DNA of 64,000 nucleotides from an uncultured Clostridium sp. (GCA_900553945.1 USFR01000002.1:1-64000), one strand, 5' to 3'. Counted from the stretch's first letter, positions 7,696 through 17,259 are shown. Program-made: numbers and translations. Notes: generated from the letters alone by a model not told the origin.

Positions 7696-9064
7696 AGAAT
7701 ATATTATTGCGAATGAAGATCAAATGATAAAAGACTTAGGAGAAATGATAAAAATCCCAAGCAAATTAGAGGGGTACAATAATCCTCAATATCCTTTTGG
7801 AAAAAATGTAGATGATGCTTTAAACAAATTTTTAGAGATAGGAAAAAGACTAGGATTTAGAACAAAAAACATAGATAAATATTGTGGCTACATTGAATTT
7901 GGAGAAGGCGAAGAACTAGTTGGAATAATTGGACATTTAGATGTAGTACCAGAAGGCGAAGGTTGGACACATCCACCATTTGAACTTACTATAGATAATG
8001 ATAAACTTTATGGAAGAGGAACAACTGACGATAAAGGACCAATGATAGCTAGCTTATATGCTATGAAAGCAGTTATGGAAAATACCGCTGTACATAAAAG
8101 AGTAAGATTAATAATTGGATTAAACGAAGAAAATAGCTGGAAATGTATAAATTATTATAAAGCTCATGAAGAAGCACCAACAGTTGGATTTAGTCCAGAT
8201 GCTGATTTTCCCTGTATATATGCTGAAAAAGCACTTCTTACAGCATATACATCTGAAACATATGTTGAGAATGATAAAATAAAAATAAAAGAAATAGACT
8301 GCAAAAATAATAGAGTTAACGTAGTTCCAAAGTATTGTTCTATAAAATTAGAAGTAGACTCAAAAATAGAGGAAGAAGTAAAGAAAATTTTATTAGAAAA
8401 AGTATCTGAAAATATATCTTTTACAAAAATGCAGAACGAATTTTATATAGAAACAAGGGGAATACAAGCTCATGCAGCACATCCTGAATTAGGAAAAAAT
8501 GCTGTTTCAGAGATGGTAATGATTTTGAATGAATTGTTTAATAGATATGATGTTGAAGAAAAAACAATAAGACTATTAGCTACTAAAGTTAGAAGAGAAA
8601 CTAATGGAGAAAGCTTAGGAATTGATCACAAAAATACAGAATTAGGCGATTTGACTTTAAATTTAGCACAACTAAAATTAGAAGATGGAAAAATAAAATC
8701 TGGAATGAACTTAAGAATACCAGGAGATCAAAACCTAGAAGAGGTTAAAACAAAAATAGAAAAAGAATTAGATGGAATAGAAGTAAAATTTGCTGGAGAA
8801 AAACCAGCACTATATATTCCAAAAGACAATGAACTAGTTAAAAAATTATGTAGAATCTATAATGAATATACTGGCGAAAACAGAGAACCTTTGGCTATTG
8901 GCGGAGCAACATTTGCAAGAGTATTTAAAAATTGCGTTTCATTCGGAGCAATAAAACCAGGTGAACCAGATATGTGCCATCAAGTAGATGAATATATTAA
9001 ACATAAAGATCTAATAGATGCTTGTTGCATGTATGCATCTGCAATATACGAATTAGCGCAATAA
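7688..9064 (+). CDS. pepV: M20 family dipeptidase, PepV-like
   Basis: A zinc metallopeptidase of the M20 family, about 458 residues, as in PepV dipeptidases that release amino acids from dipeptides in the cytosol. Metal and catalytic motifs are visible: GHLDVVPEG with the histidine and aspartate, GRGTTDDKGP with the bridging aspartate, and GLNEENSW with the catalytic glutamate pair. The late CHQVDEYI histidine is also present. The ATG at 7688 is preferred over an upstream TTG at 7670 because AGGAG lies just before it. It overlaps the upstream gene by 8 bp. Confidence 0.9.
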   Translation: MFKEYIIANEDQMIKDLGEMIKIPSKLEGYNNPQYPFGKNVDDALNKFLEIGKRLGFRTKNIDKYCGYIEFGEGEELVGIIGHLDVVPEGEGWTHPPFELTIDNDKLYGRGTTDDKGPMIASLYAMKAVMENTAVHKRVRLIIGLNEENSWKCINYYKAHEEAPTVGFSPDADFPCIYAEKALLTAYTSETYVENDKIKIKEIDCKNNRVNVVPKYCSIKLEVDSKIEEEVKKILLEKVSENISFTKMQNEFYIETRGIQAHAAHPELGKNAVSEMVMILNELFNRYDVEEKTIRLLATKVRRETNGESLGIDHKNTELGDLTLNLAQLKLEDGKIKSGMNLRIPGDQNLEEVKTKIEKELDGIEVKFAGEKPALYIPKDNELVKKLCRIYNEYTGENREPLAIGGATFARVFKNCVSFGAIKPGEPDMCHQVDEYIKHKDLIDACCMYASAIYELAQ

Positions 9065-9086
9065 GATATATAAAGGAGAATCGGTC

Positions 9087-9662
9087 GTGGGAATTGGAGA
9101 ACTAATAGTATTAAGTTTAGGATTAGGAATGGATGCCTTTACTGTTTCAATATGTAAAGGCTTATCAATGAAAAAAATGAACTGGAAAAAAGCTTTAATT
9201 ATAGGATTGTATTTTGGTGGATTTCAAGCTATAATGCCAGTACTAGGATACTTCCTAAGTAAAGGATTCGAGAATTTTGTAACTAGCATTGCTCATTGGA
9301 TTGCATTTATTTTACTTAGTATAATAGGTGGCAAAATGGTAAAAGATGCTTTTAGCCAAGAAAATAGCGAAAACTGTAATGAAGATGTTGGGGTTAAAAC
9401 AATGATAGTTTTAGCAATTGCAACAAGCATAGATGCATTAGCTGTTGGAATTACATTTGCATTTTTAAATGTTAATTTAATTTTAGCAATTGCACTAATA
9501 GGAAGTATAACTTTTTTCTTATCTGTGATAGGAACAAAGGTTGGAAACGTATTTGGAGACAGATATGAAAATAAAGCAGAACTTTTTGGTGGAGTTATTT
9601 TAATTTTCTTGGGAATAAAAATTTTATTAGAACATTTAAATATTATTAATTTCTTTATATAA
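9087..9662 (+). CDS. mntP: Manganese efflux pump MntP
   Basis: A 191-residue protein with six hydrophobic segments and the family motifs GLGMDAFTVSICKG near the start and ATSIDALAVGITFAF near residue 113. These conserved aspartates are needed for Mn(II) export in E. coli MntP. It starts with GTG at 9087 after AAGGAG. It lies 22 bp after pepV, so it is probably in that operon. The yybP-ykoY manganese riboswitch that often precedes mntP is not seen, so regulation by manganese is not evident. A Mn-dependent pyrophosphatase (53846) is also in the window. Confidence 0.93.
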   Translation: MGIGELIVLSLGLGMDAFTVSICKGLSMKKMNWKKALIIGLYFGGFQAIMPVLGYFLSKGFENFVTSIAHWIAFILLSIIGGKMVKDAFSQENSENCNEDVGVKTMIVLAIATSIDALAVGITFAFLNVNLILAIALIGSITFFLSVIGTKVGNVFGDRYENKAELFGGVILIFLGIKILLEHLNIINFFI

Positions 9663-9677
9663 TAAAAAAATGAATAA

Positions 9678-9702
9678 CATGCTATTTTAGAAAAATAGCA
9701 TG
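9678..9702. terminator. Perfect 11-bp stem-loop after mntP
   Basis: CATGCTATTTT (9678-9688) pairs with AAAATAGCATG (9692-9702) across a 3-base loop. It lies 16 bp after the mntP stop. There is no T-run, so it may be a stability hairpin or a weak terminator. Confidence 0.5.
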
Positions 9703-9830
9703 AGTATAAATAAAAAGTTTCTGCCTACGAACCAAAAATGAACTAAAAAGTAATAATGAGTGTAAAGATTAAAAAATGTTCATTTTGCTCTAGACAATTC
9801 AGCATACATATGTATTAGAAGGGAGAATTT

Positions 9831-10850
9831 ATGAGATATCCAAAAGCATTAAAAAAAGGCGATTATATAGGAGTAACAGCACCATCAGCAGGAATAATTG
9901 AAGAATTAAAAATTAAAAGATTAGAAAATGCCGAGAAAAACTTGAGAGAAAAAGGTTTTAACTATATAGAAACATCTAATGTTAGAAAAGAAGAGAAAGG
10001 CAGAAGTTCATCAGCAAAAGAACGTGCAAAAGAATTTATGGAATTATGGAATAATCAAAAAGTTAGAGCAATAATATCTGCGACAGGTGGAGACTTTATG
10101 TCAGAAATATTAGATGAATTAGATTTTGAACAAATAAAAAAATTAGAACCAAAATGGTTTCAAGGATATTCAGATAATACAGTATTAACATTTGAATTAC
10201 CTTTATTAGCTGACACAGCATGCATATATGGACCAACTATAAAAGATTTTGGAATGAGAAACTTACATAGATCATTAGAAGATTCTTTGAGAATTATGGA
10301 AGGCAATGAAATAACACAAGAAAGCTTCGAAAAATGTGAAAGTAGAGAATGGACAGAAAGAACAGATCCATATGAAGAATATGATTTGACAGAAAAAGTT
10401 GAATGGAAAAATCTTAATGGAGAAAAAGAAATTATTTTTAAAGGAAGAGCAATAGGTGGTTGTTTTGATGTAATTACTAATTTAATTGGAACAAAATATG
10501 ATAAGGTAAAAGAGTTTATAGAAAAATATAAAAATGATGGTATAGTGTGGTTTTTAGAAGTTTTTGAAATGTCAACTCCTCAAATATATTTACATTTATG
10601 GCAAATGAAAAATGCTGGGTATTTTGAACATTGTAACGGAATAATTTTTGGAAGGCCTTTAATGACAAGAGAAGATTATGGTATTTCATATGAAGAAACA
10701 CTAAAAGATGCACTTGGAGATTTGAATATACCAGTAATATTTGATACTGATATAGGACATGTTTCACCACAAATGTCTATTGTTTCAGGGGGAATCTTAG
10801 AAATAACATCAAAAGATGGAAAAGGAACTATAAAGAATTATTTTGAATAA
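9831..10850 (+). CDS. LD-carboxypeptidase, S66 family (MccF-like)
   Basis: A 339-residue S66 serine peptidase. The nucleophile motif reads GYSDNT (about residue 116), matching the family GxSD; the glutamate sits in FLEVFEMS (about 240) and the histidine in GHVSPQMS near 310, completing the Ser-Glu-His triad. Members either trim L,D-linked peptides from murein (LdcA) or detoxify microcin C-like antibiotics (MccF). Sequence alone does not decide; there is no signal peptide, which fits both. GGGAG precedes the ATG. It stands alone, with 168 bp upstream holding only the 9678 stem-loop. Confidence 0.88.
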   Translation: MRYPKALKKGDYIGVTAPSAGIIEELKIKRLENAEKNLREKGFNYIETSNVRKEEKGRSSSAKERAKEFMELWNNQKVRAIISATGGDFMSEILDELDFEQIKKLEPKWFQGYSDNTVLTFELPLLADTACIYGPTIKDFGMRNLHRSLEDSLRIMEGNEITQESFEKCESREWTERTDPYEEYDLTEKVEWKNLNGEKEIIFKGRAIGGCFDVITNLIGTKYDKVKEFIEKYKNDGIVWFLEVFEMSTPQIYLHLWQMKNAGYFEHCNGIIFGRPLMTREDYGISYEETLKDALGDLNIPVIFDTDIGHVSPQMSIVSGGILEITSKDGKGTIKNYFE

Positions 10851-10930
10851 AATTATACAAATTCTCAAAGCAAATTTTTGTACATTCATTTGTTATAAAA
10901 GTTTCAGAGATTTATATTACAATACAAGAA

Positions 10931-10957
10931 AAACGGGTCGGCTAAGCCAACCCGTTT
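10931..10957. terminator. Bidirectional terminator between two converging genes
   Basis: A 12-bp stem (10931-10942 with 10946-10957, one mismatch) with loop TAA. T-runs are present on both strands. It serves the minus-strand gene starting at 11577 and probably the LD-carboxypeptidase. Confidence 0.8.
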
Positions 10958-10980
10958 TTTGTAACCTACTTCACTGAAGA

Positions 10981-11577
10981 CTATTTTCTTTTTGAGGCAA
11001 CCTGCTTTTTGTCTGAAGAGAAGAATCTCGATGCCGAAAAACAAACATTTGCAATAAAAGCGAAAATAGACCCAGTCATGAAGAACACAAGTTTGAATAC
11101 GAAATCGACAATTGCCTTTTCCACATTAATAATAGTACAAAAAATCTTGTACATAAATGCTACAAAGCAAAGAACAAGTAAAAGCTCAGCCAGTCCGAGT
11201 AACAACTTTGAAAATTCAAAGTCATTTTTTGCTGCAAAAGCAACAATCGGATCTGATGAATTGTGCAAGTTTTTGCGAGTTTCAGAATAATTCTGGATTG
11301 CTTTATCAGCATTGTCAGCTTCATTCTGGTAAACCTTACGTTGCTCAGCCATTGTAGCTTCGCTTGCTATCTTTTGATAGTATTCCCGTTCTGATTCCAG
11401 ATCAGAAATTTTTGAATGGTAATATCCCATTCTAGCCTGTGTCCAAACAATTTTGCCCCCAAAAGAGCCTAAGAAACAAGTTACATAGATAATTGCAACA
11501 ATTGTGACAATTGCGAGAATGAGTCGAGTGACTGCATTCCAAACCTTTTTGAATCTCTTCTTTGATGTACGTGCCAT
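10981..11577 (-). CDS. Orphan membrane protein with central coiled coil, higher GC
   Basis: A 198-residue protein I do not recognise. A basic N-terminus (MARTSKKRFKK) is followed by a membrane segment at about residues 15-37. A charged coiled-coil-like stretch follows at about 50-110, then two more hydrophobic segments (about 130-150 and 160-185) and a basic tail. That predicts three membrane passes with the helical domain on one face. The start at 11577 is chosen because AAGGAGGG lies 7 bases upstream. It has its own terminator. GC is locally high (26 of 60 bases at 11341-11400). It is one of four such lone cassettes in the window. Confidence 0.72.
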   Translation of the reverse strand: MARTSKKRFKKVWNAVTRLILAIVTIVAIIYVTCFLGSFGGKIVWTQARMGYYHSKISDLESEREYYQKIASEATMAEQRKVYQNEADNADKAIQNYSETRKNLHNSSDPIVAFAAKNDFEFSKLLLGLAELLLVLCFVAFMYKIFCTIINVEKAIVDFVFKLVFFMTGSIFAFIANVCFSASRFFSSDKKQVASKRK

Positions 11578-11744
11578 AATGAAACCCTCCTTAATAATAT
11601 TCAAAACGATTTTAATAAAATTTTCTCTAAGTTTATTATAACATAAATATATACAAAAATAAAAATAGAGTTAGAAAAATGTAACAAAAAAGTAATATAT
11701 AGATAAAATTGCATAAAAAATAATCAAAAGAATTGTAAAAAGAT

Positions 11745-11773
11745 TTGACAAAAATAATATTTTAATAGATAAT
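11745..11773 (+). promoter_or_regulatory. Putative sigma-A promoter of the glucan phosphorylase gene
   Basis: TTGACA (11745-11750), 17-bp spacer, GATAAT (11768-11773), about 60 bp before the start codon. Confidence 0.65.
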
Positions 11774-11832
11774 AAAGGTATTGAAAAAAAGAGATTACAA
11801 AAGAAATCTGAAAAGTTACAAAGGAGGAAAAA

Positions 11833-14397
11833 ATGTATATTTTTAATAGAATTACAGTTGTTCCACAATTACCAAAAGAGTTGAAAAAACTAACAGAAAT
11901 ATCAAATAATTTATGGTGGTCTTGGAATACAGAATTTTTAAAAATTTTTAAAATGATTGATCCAGATTTATGGGAGAGAATCGACAAGAATCCAACTAAA
12001 TTTTTAAAACTAGTTGCACAAGAAAAAATTGAAAAAGCAGTAAAAAATGAAGAAATTTTAAAATTATATGAAAAAGTAGTAGATAATTATGAAAATTACA
12101 TATATAGCAAAGATACATGGTTTGCTAAAAAATATCCAAATAACAAAAAAGATTTAATTGCATATTTTTCAGCTGAATATGGATTAGATGAAATATTACC
12201 TATATATTCAGGAGGACTTGGAATATTATCTGGAGATCATTTAAAATCAGCTAGTGATTTAGGTATTCCACTAGTAGCAGTAGGTCTACTATATAAAAAT
12301 GGATATTTCAATCAAAAAATAAACGGATATGGACAACAAGAATCTGAATACAATAACATAGATTTATACAACCTACCAATTAATCCTGTAAAAACAGAAG
12401 ATGACCAAGATATGATTCTTGAAATTCCTATGCTTGGAAACACACTTCACTTAAAGATTTGGAAGATTCAAGTTGGAAGAGTAAATCTATATTTAATGGA
12501 TTCAGATATAGAACAAAATATTGAAGAATTTAGAAATATAACATTAAAACTTTATGGTGGAGACAAAGAAATGAGAATAAGACAAGAGATTGTCTTAGGT
12601 ATGGCTGGAGTTGAATTATTAAAGAAACTTGGTTTAACACCAACAGTTTACCATATGAACGAAGGACACTCATCATTTTTGACTCTACAATTAATAAAAA
12701 ATACAATGAAAGAAAAACAAGTATCATTCCAAATAGCAAAAGAAATTGTAACTTCACAAACAGCTTTCACAACACACACACCAGTACCAGCTGGAAATGA
12801 TATATTTGATATTGGTTTAATAGATAAATATTTCTCAGGAATATGGGATGAATTTGGAATCTCAAGAGAAGACTTTTTAAGATTAGGAATGAAAGAAACT
12901 GTAAATCTTGATCCTGGATTTAATATGGGAATTTTAGCACTAAGAATTGCAGGAAAAAGAAATGGTGTAAGTAAATTACATGGAGCAGTTTCAAGAGAAT
13001 TATTCTCAGAAGTTTGGCCAGATATTGCAGCAAATGAATCACCAATAACATATGTAACAAATGGTATTCATACATGCAGTTGGCTAGCACCAAATATTAA
13101 AGAATTATATAATAATTATTTAATTCCATATTGGCAAGACAATATTCAAGATGATGCTGTATGGAAAAAAATAAACTCAATACCAGATGAAAAACTATGG
13201 GCAGAACATTTTAAGAGAAAAGAAAAATTAATGGCTGTAATAAAGAAAAATGTAACAGAAAGATATAAAAGAAGCGGATACAGCTATGAAGATATAAATG
13301 ATGTTGTTAATAAATTAAATCCAAAAGCTTTAACAATAGGATTTGCAAGAAGATTTGCAACATACAAAAGAGCAACATTATTGTTTAGAGATATAGAAAG
13401 ATTAACACAATTACTAAATCAAGAAAATAGACCTGTTCAATTAGTATTTGCTGGAAAAGCACACCCAGCTGATGTTGAAGGACAAAACTTAATAAAACAA
13501 ATTCATGAAATTTCATTAATGCCACAATTTAAAGGAAAAATATTTATTTTGGAAAATTACAACATAGGAATGGCAAGATATTTAGTAAGTGGTGTAGATG
13601 TATGGTTAAATAATCCTAGAAGACCAATGGAAGCATCAGGAACATCTGGAGAAAAAGCATCTGTAAATGGTGTTGTAAACTTTAGTGTACTAGATGGTTG
13701 GTGGGCTGAAGGATATGATACAACTAATGGTTGGGCTATAGGAACAGAAACAGATTATGATTCATATGAAATCCAAGACAACAGTGATAGCGATAGCATT
13801 TATAGCACATTAGAAAATAAAATAATCCCAACATACTACAAACAAAATGATAAAGGATATTCTAGAGATTGGGTAAGATATATGAAAAATTCTATAATGT
13901 CAACAGGTGGAAGGTACAGCACATCAAGAATGTTAGTTGATTATATGGATAGAATATATATGCCATTATGCAATATGTATAATAAAAACTTCAAAAACTT
14001 AGACAATGTAAATGATTTTGTAAAATGGAAAAAATCTGCAAAAGAAAGATGGAACCAAATCGAAATAACACAAGATCACAATATTGATAACGTTAAGTTA
14101 AATGCGGGAGACATAATTGAAGTTAAATGTAAAGTTCAATTACCAAACTTCAATCCCGAAAACGTTTCAGTTCAAGTATATTATGGACAAATATTAGATA
14201 CAGGAATTGTTAACAATGTTTGTGTTACTGAGATGAAACAAGTTGAAGCAAATGATGAAGAAAAAGTATATACATATTCAGCAAAAATAAAATTAACAAC
14301 AGGCGGAAACTTTGGATATACATTTAGAGTTATGCCAAAACATGAAATGTTATTAGATTCAGAAAATATGAATTTAGTAAAATGGATGACAAGATAA
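11833..14397 (+). CDS. glgP: Alpha-glucan (glycogen/maltodextrin) phosphorylase
   Basis: An 854-residue GT35 enzyme that uses phosphate to release glucose-1-phosphate from alpha-1,4 glucans, with pyridoxal phosphate as cofactor. The N-terminal DUF3417 region (residues 1-110, with NNLWWSWN) marks the long bacterial/archaeal type rather than the E. coli GlgP type. The pyridoxal lysine is in EASGTSGEKAS (Lys608), followed by VLDGWWAEGY. A C-terminal extension of about 120 residues looks beta-rich. AAGGAGG precedes the ATG. It is monocistronic with its own promoter and terminator. It probably degrades the glucan made by the cluster at 31-35 kb. Confidence 0.94.
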   Translation: MYIFNRITVVPQLPKELKKLTEISNNLWWSWNTEFLKIFKMIDPDLWERIDKNPTKFLKLVAQEKIEKAVKNEEILKLYEKVVDNYENYIYSKDTWFAKKYPNNKKDLIAYFSAEYGLDEILPIYSGGLGILSGDHLKSASDLGIPLVAVGLLYKNGYFNQKINGYGQQESEYNNIDLYNLPINPVKTEDDQDMILEIPMLGNTLHLKIWKIQVGRVNLYLMDSDIEQNIEEFRNITLKLYGGDKEMRIRQEIVLGMAGVELLKKLGLTPTVYHMNEGHSSFLTLQLIKNTMKEKQVSFQIAKEIVTSQTAFTTHTPVPAGNDIFDIGLIDKYFSGIWDEFGISREDFLRLGMKETVNLDPGFNMGILALRIAGKRNGVSKLHGAVSRELFSEVWPDIAANESPITYVTNGIHTCSWLAPNIKELYNNYLIPYWQDNIQDDAVWKKINSIPDEKLWAEHFKRKEKLMAVIKKNVTERYKRSGYSYEDINDVVNKLNPKALTIGFARRFATYKRATLLFRDIERLTQLLNQENRPVQLVFAGKAHPADVEGQNLIKQIHEISLMPQFKGKIFILENYNIGMARYLVSGVDVWLNNPRRPMEASGTSGEKASVNGVVNFSVLDGWWAEGYDTTNGWAIGTETDYDSYEIQDNSDSDSIYSTLENKIIPTYYKQNDKGYSRDWVRYMKNSIMSTGGRYSTSRMLVDYMDRIYMPLCNMYNKNFKNLDNVNDFVKWKKSAKERWNQIEITQDHNIDNVKLNAGDIIEVKCKVQLPNFNPENVSVQVYYGQILDTGIVNNVCVTEMKQVEANDEEKVYTYSAKIKLTTGGNFGYTFRVMPKHEMLLDSENMNLVKWMTR

Positions 14398-14408
14398 ATT
14401 AAAATTTT

Positions 14409-14446
14409 AAAAGAACTAAAGTCAAGAAACTGATTTTAGTTCTTTT
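14409..14446 (+). terminator. Terminator of the phosphorylase gene
   Basis: AAAAGAACTAAA (14409-14420) pairs with TTTAGTTCTTTT (14435-14446); the 3' arm ends in T-rich sequence. Confidence 0.8.
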
Positions 14447-14520
14447 AGCATTGAATTGAATACAAATATAAAAAAAGAATATAATATATAGCGAAAATAA
14501 TAAAAAATTGCCGAAAATAC

Positions 14521-14548
14521 TTGAAAAAAAAGAAAATTGTGATATACT
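14521..14548 (+). promoter_or_regulatory. Putative promoter of pyk
   Basis: TTGAAA (14521-14526), 16-bp spacer, TATACT (14543-14548), 47 bp before the start codon. Confidence 0.55.
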
Positions 14549-14595
14549 AATCATCGGTAAAATTGTAAAAATATATAAAAAGGAGATATAAGAGA

Positions 14596-16035
14596 ATGAA
14601 AACATATTTAAGAAAAACTAAAATTGTTGGAACAATAGGACCTGCAAGCGAAAATAAATTACCAGAATTATTCAAAGCTGGATTAAATGTTTGTAGAGTT
14701 AACTATTCACACGGAAGCTATGATGAACAAAAAGAAAAAACAGAAACAATAATCAAGTTAAGAGAAGAATTAGATTTACCAATTCCAATGATACTTGATA
14801 TGCAAGGACCAGAAATTAGAACTGGTATGTTAGTAACAGGAAAAAATGAAAAAATTCAATTAGAAGATGGACAAAAATTCGTATTAGTAAACGAAGATAT
14901 TATAGGAGACAAAGACAGAGTTTCAGTTTCTTATAAAAACTTATATAAAGATGTTAAACCAGGATCTAAAATATTAATAGATGATGGTGCAATCGAATTA
15001 GTTGTTGACGAAATAGTTGACAAAGATATTCATTGTACAGTAGTTCATGGTAACGGATTAGGAAGCAGAAAAACTATGAACCTACCAGGAACAGCAGTAA
15101 GATTGCCAGCATTAAAAGAAAAAGATATAAACGATTTAAAAACAGCTTGTGAACATGGATATGATTTCGTAGCAATGTCATTCACAAGAGGTAAAGATGA
15201 TATAGACCAAGTTAGAAAAGTATTAGATGATAACGGTGGAAAAGACATAATGATAATAACAAAAGTTGAAAATGTTGAAGGATTAGAGCATATGGAAGAA
15301 ATCGTTGAAAATGCTGATGCTCAAATGATTGCTCGTGGTGATATGGCTACAGAAACAGACTTCACAGAACCACCAATTATGCAAAAGAAATTCATCAAAT
15401 TATCAAACAAAGCTAATAAACCAGCTATAACAGCTACACAAATGCTTGAATCAATGACTCATAACCCATTACCAACAAGAGCTGAAGCTAACGATGTTGC
15501 TAATGCAATTTATGATAGAACAAGTGCTGTAATGTTATCAGGAGAATGTGCAATGGGTGAATATCCAGTAGAGTGCGTTGCAACAATGGATAAAATAGCA
15601 AGAAGAACAGAACCAACAATTAACTACTGGAAGAGATTCGAAGAAAATGATAACTATGAATTAAAAGACTTAGAAGATAACATTGCATACACAACATGTG
15701 TATTAGCTAAAAATGTAAAAGCTGATGCAATCGTTTGCTATACTCATACAGGAAACTCAGCAAGAAGATTAGCTGGATTTGGAGCAGGATGCCCAATATT
15801 AGTTGTTACAGATAACAAGAGAACATTCCGTCAATTAGGACTTGCTTGGAACGTATTCCCAGTATTTATAGAAAACAAAGGTAATATCAATACTGTAATT
15901 AAAGAAGGAATTGAAAAACATAAAAAATTAGGACACTTAGAAGCAGGTGATAAAGTAGTTGTTGCTGGTGGAGATCAAATATTACCAGATTACAAATCAA
16001 GCAAAGCTATCGGAGGATTCTTAACAATAGAATAA
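14596..16035 (+). CDS. pyk: Pyruvate kinase, divergent form
   Basis: A 479-residue pyruvate kinase that converts phosphoenolpyruvate and ADP to pyruvate and ATP. Core residues are kept: NYSHG (K+ and phosphate site), the catalytic lysine and metal glutamate in ITKVEN, the metal aspartate in ARGD, and ITATQMLESM. Several usually fixed positions differ. DTKGPEIR is DMQGPEIR, ARGDLGVE is ARGDMATE, and ILDGTDAVMLSGETA reads IYDRTSAVMLSGECA. The retained Glu in GPEIR suggests a K+-dependent enzyme. It lacks the extra C-terminal domain found in bacilli. AAGGAG precedes the ATG. The gene appears intact and well expressed. Confidence 0.93.
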   Translation: MKTYLRKTKIVGTIGPASENKLPELFKAGLNVCRVNYSHGSYDEQKEKTETIIKLREELDLPIPMILDMQGPEIRTGMLVTGKNEKIQLEDGQKFVLVNEDIIGDKDRVSVSYKNLYKDVKPGSKILIDDGAIELVVDEIVDKDIHCTVVHGNGLGSRKTMNLPGTAVRLPALKEKDINDLKTACEHGYDFVAMSFTRGKDDIDQVRKVLDDNGGKDIMIITKVENVEGLEHMEEIVENADAQMIARGDMATETDFTEPPIMQKKFIKLSNKANKPAITATQMLESMTHNPLPTRAEANDVANAIYDRTSAVMLSGECAMGEYPVECVATMDKIARRTEPTINYWKRFEENDNYELKDLEDNIAYTTCVLAKNVKADAIVCYTHTGNSARRLAGFGAGCPILVVTDNKRTFRQLGLAWNVFPVFIENKGNINTVIKEGIEKHKKLGHLEAGDKVVVAGGDQILPDYKSSKAIGGFLTIE

Positions 16036-16077
16036 TAAAGTTAATATTATTTTAACAATTAAATAATAAAATATAAC

Positions 16078-16140
16078 AAAGGGGGAAACAAATAATCGAT
16101 ACAATAAGTTTAATTATTATATCAAAAAGTTTCTCCCTTT
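16078..16140 (+). terminator. Long-loop terminator between pyk and the Bax-inhibitor gene
   Basis: AAAGGGGGAAAC (16078-16089) pairs with GTTTCTCCCTTT (16129-16140) with one G-U pair and a 39-base loop, followed by T-rich sequence. The large loop leaves room for another role. Confidence 0.65.
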
Positions 16141-16162
16141 TTGTATAAAAGGAGGAATAAAT

Positions 16163-16819
16163 ATGGAAGACACATTACAATCAACAAATAAAACATTAGC
16201 ACAAACTTTTTTATGGATGTTCCTAGGATTATTAAGCACAGGAATAATTGCAGCAATTACTTACTACACAGGAGCAATTATCGAAATTGCAAATAGTTGG
16301 CAAGTAATATTAATTGCACAAGTTGTAATAGCAATTGTATTTGGACTATTTTTTCATAAGTTATCATCAGGAATGGTAACACTATTATTTTTTGGATATT
16401 CAATGATAACAGGACTAACGTTTTCAGTTATATTTGCAGCTTTTGAACTAACAACAATTGCATATGCATTATTTGCAACATCAGCATTCTTCGGAATATT
16501 AGCATATATAGGTTATAAAACAGATAAAGATTTAAGCAAATTCGGAACAATATTAATGGCAGCTTTAATTGTTGCTTTAATATTAACATTAGTAAATTTC
16601 TTTATTGGAAGTGATGGACTAGACATAATTTTAGATTGGGTTATTCTTGGAATATTTGCTGGATTAACAGCATATGACATGAATAAAGTTAAAATGATGT
16701 CAGAAACTTATGGATATGATCAAGAAAAAGTTGCAATATATGGAGCTATGCAATTATACTTAGATTTTATTAATATGTTCTTAAGAATATTAGAAATCTT
16801 TGGAGATAGAAAAAACTAA
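16163..16819 (+). CDS. Bax inhibitor-1/YccA family membrane protein
   Basis: A 218-residue protein with seven hydrophobic segments and no signal peptide, matching the BI-1/YccA/YetJ family. The closing pattern GAMQLYLDFINMFLRILEIFGDRKN is the family signature, and TAYDMNKVKMM lies before it. B. subtilis YetJ is a pH-sensitive calcium leak channel; whether this one conducts calcium is inference. AAGGAGG precedes the ATG. It sits right after a terminator and before another, so it is transcribed alone or by read-through. Confidence 0.9.
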   Translation: MEDTLQSTNKTLAQTFLWMFLGLLSTGIIAAITYYTGAIIEIANSWQVILIAQVVIAIVFGLFFHKLSSGMVTLLFFGYSMITGLTFSVIFAAFELTTIAYALFATSAFFGILAYIGYKTDKDLSKFGTILMAALIVALILTLVNFFIGSDGLDIILDWVILGIFAGLTAYDMNKVKMMSETYGYDQEKVAIYGAMQLYLDFINMFLRILEIFGDRKN

Positions 16820-16846
16820 AAAGTTAGTGCTTGTCACTAACTTTTT
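16818..16846 (+). terminator. Terminator overlapping the stop of the Bax-inhibitor gene
   Basis: Perfect 12-bp stem AAAAAGTTAGTG/CACTAACTTTTT with a 5-base loop. Its 5' arm begins inside the TAA stop at 16817-16819. Confidence 0.85.
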
Positions 16847-16863
16847 CATACATAGAGGTAGAA

Positions 16864-17211
16864 ATGAAAAAATTTATATTAGCATTTAAATTTGCATTTT
16901 CTGGATTTTTCAATGCAATAAAAAAAGAAAGAAATATGAAAATACATCTACTAGCAGTAGTTATTGTTTTAATAATGGGATATGTATATAAAATATCTAA
17001 TGTAGAATGGATGATTTGCATAGTTTTATTTGGACTAGTAATATCAGCAGAACTTATCAATACAGGAATAGAACAAACAGTTAATCTAGTGACAGAAGAA
17101 AAAAATCCTATAGCTAAATATGCAAAAGACGTTTCGGCAGGAGCAGTACTTGTAAATGCAATAGTTTCAGTAATAATAGCAGGAATTATATGGATTCCAA
17201 AAATTTTTTAA
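16864..17211 (+). CDS. dgkA: Diacylglycerol/undecaprenol kinase, DgkA family
   Basis: A 115-residue integral membrane kinase. Family motifs are ERNMKIH (about residue 22) and the active-site AELINTGIEQTVNLV at about 62-76, followed by AKDVSAGAVLV. In Gram-positive bacteria this family mostly phosphorylates undecaprenol, recycling the lipid carrier of cell-wall synthesis. The ATG at 16864 is preferred to an in-frame TTG at 16831, which lies inside the preceding terminator stem. The ribosome site is a modest GAGGT. Confidence 0.92.
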   Translation: MKKFILAFKFAFSGFFNAIKKERNMKIHLLAVVIVLIMGYVYKISNVEWMICIVLFGLVISAELINTGIEQTVNLVTEEKNPIAKYAKDVSAGAVLVNAIVSVIIAGIIWIPKIF

Positions 17212-17259
17212 ATAAGTTCACAATAAGTTCATAAATGTTTGGTATAGTAATAATAGTTT

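Noticed and set aside
9663..9830. A manganese riboswitch linked to mntP
   Set aside because: mntP starts 22 bp after pepV with no room for one, and the gap after it shows only a simple stem-loop.
16831..16863. Longer N-terminus of DgkA from a TTG at 16831
   Set aside because: That TTG is inside the preceding terminator stem; ATG at 16864 fits the family start.
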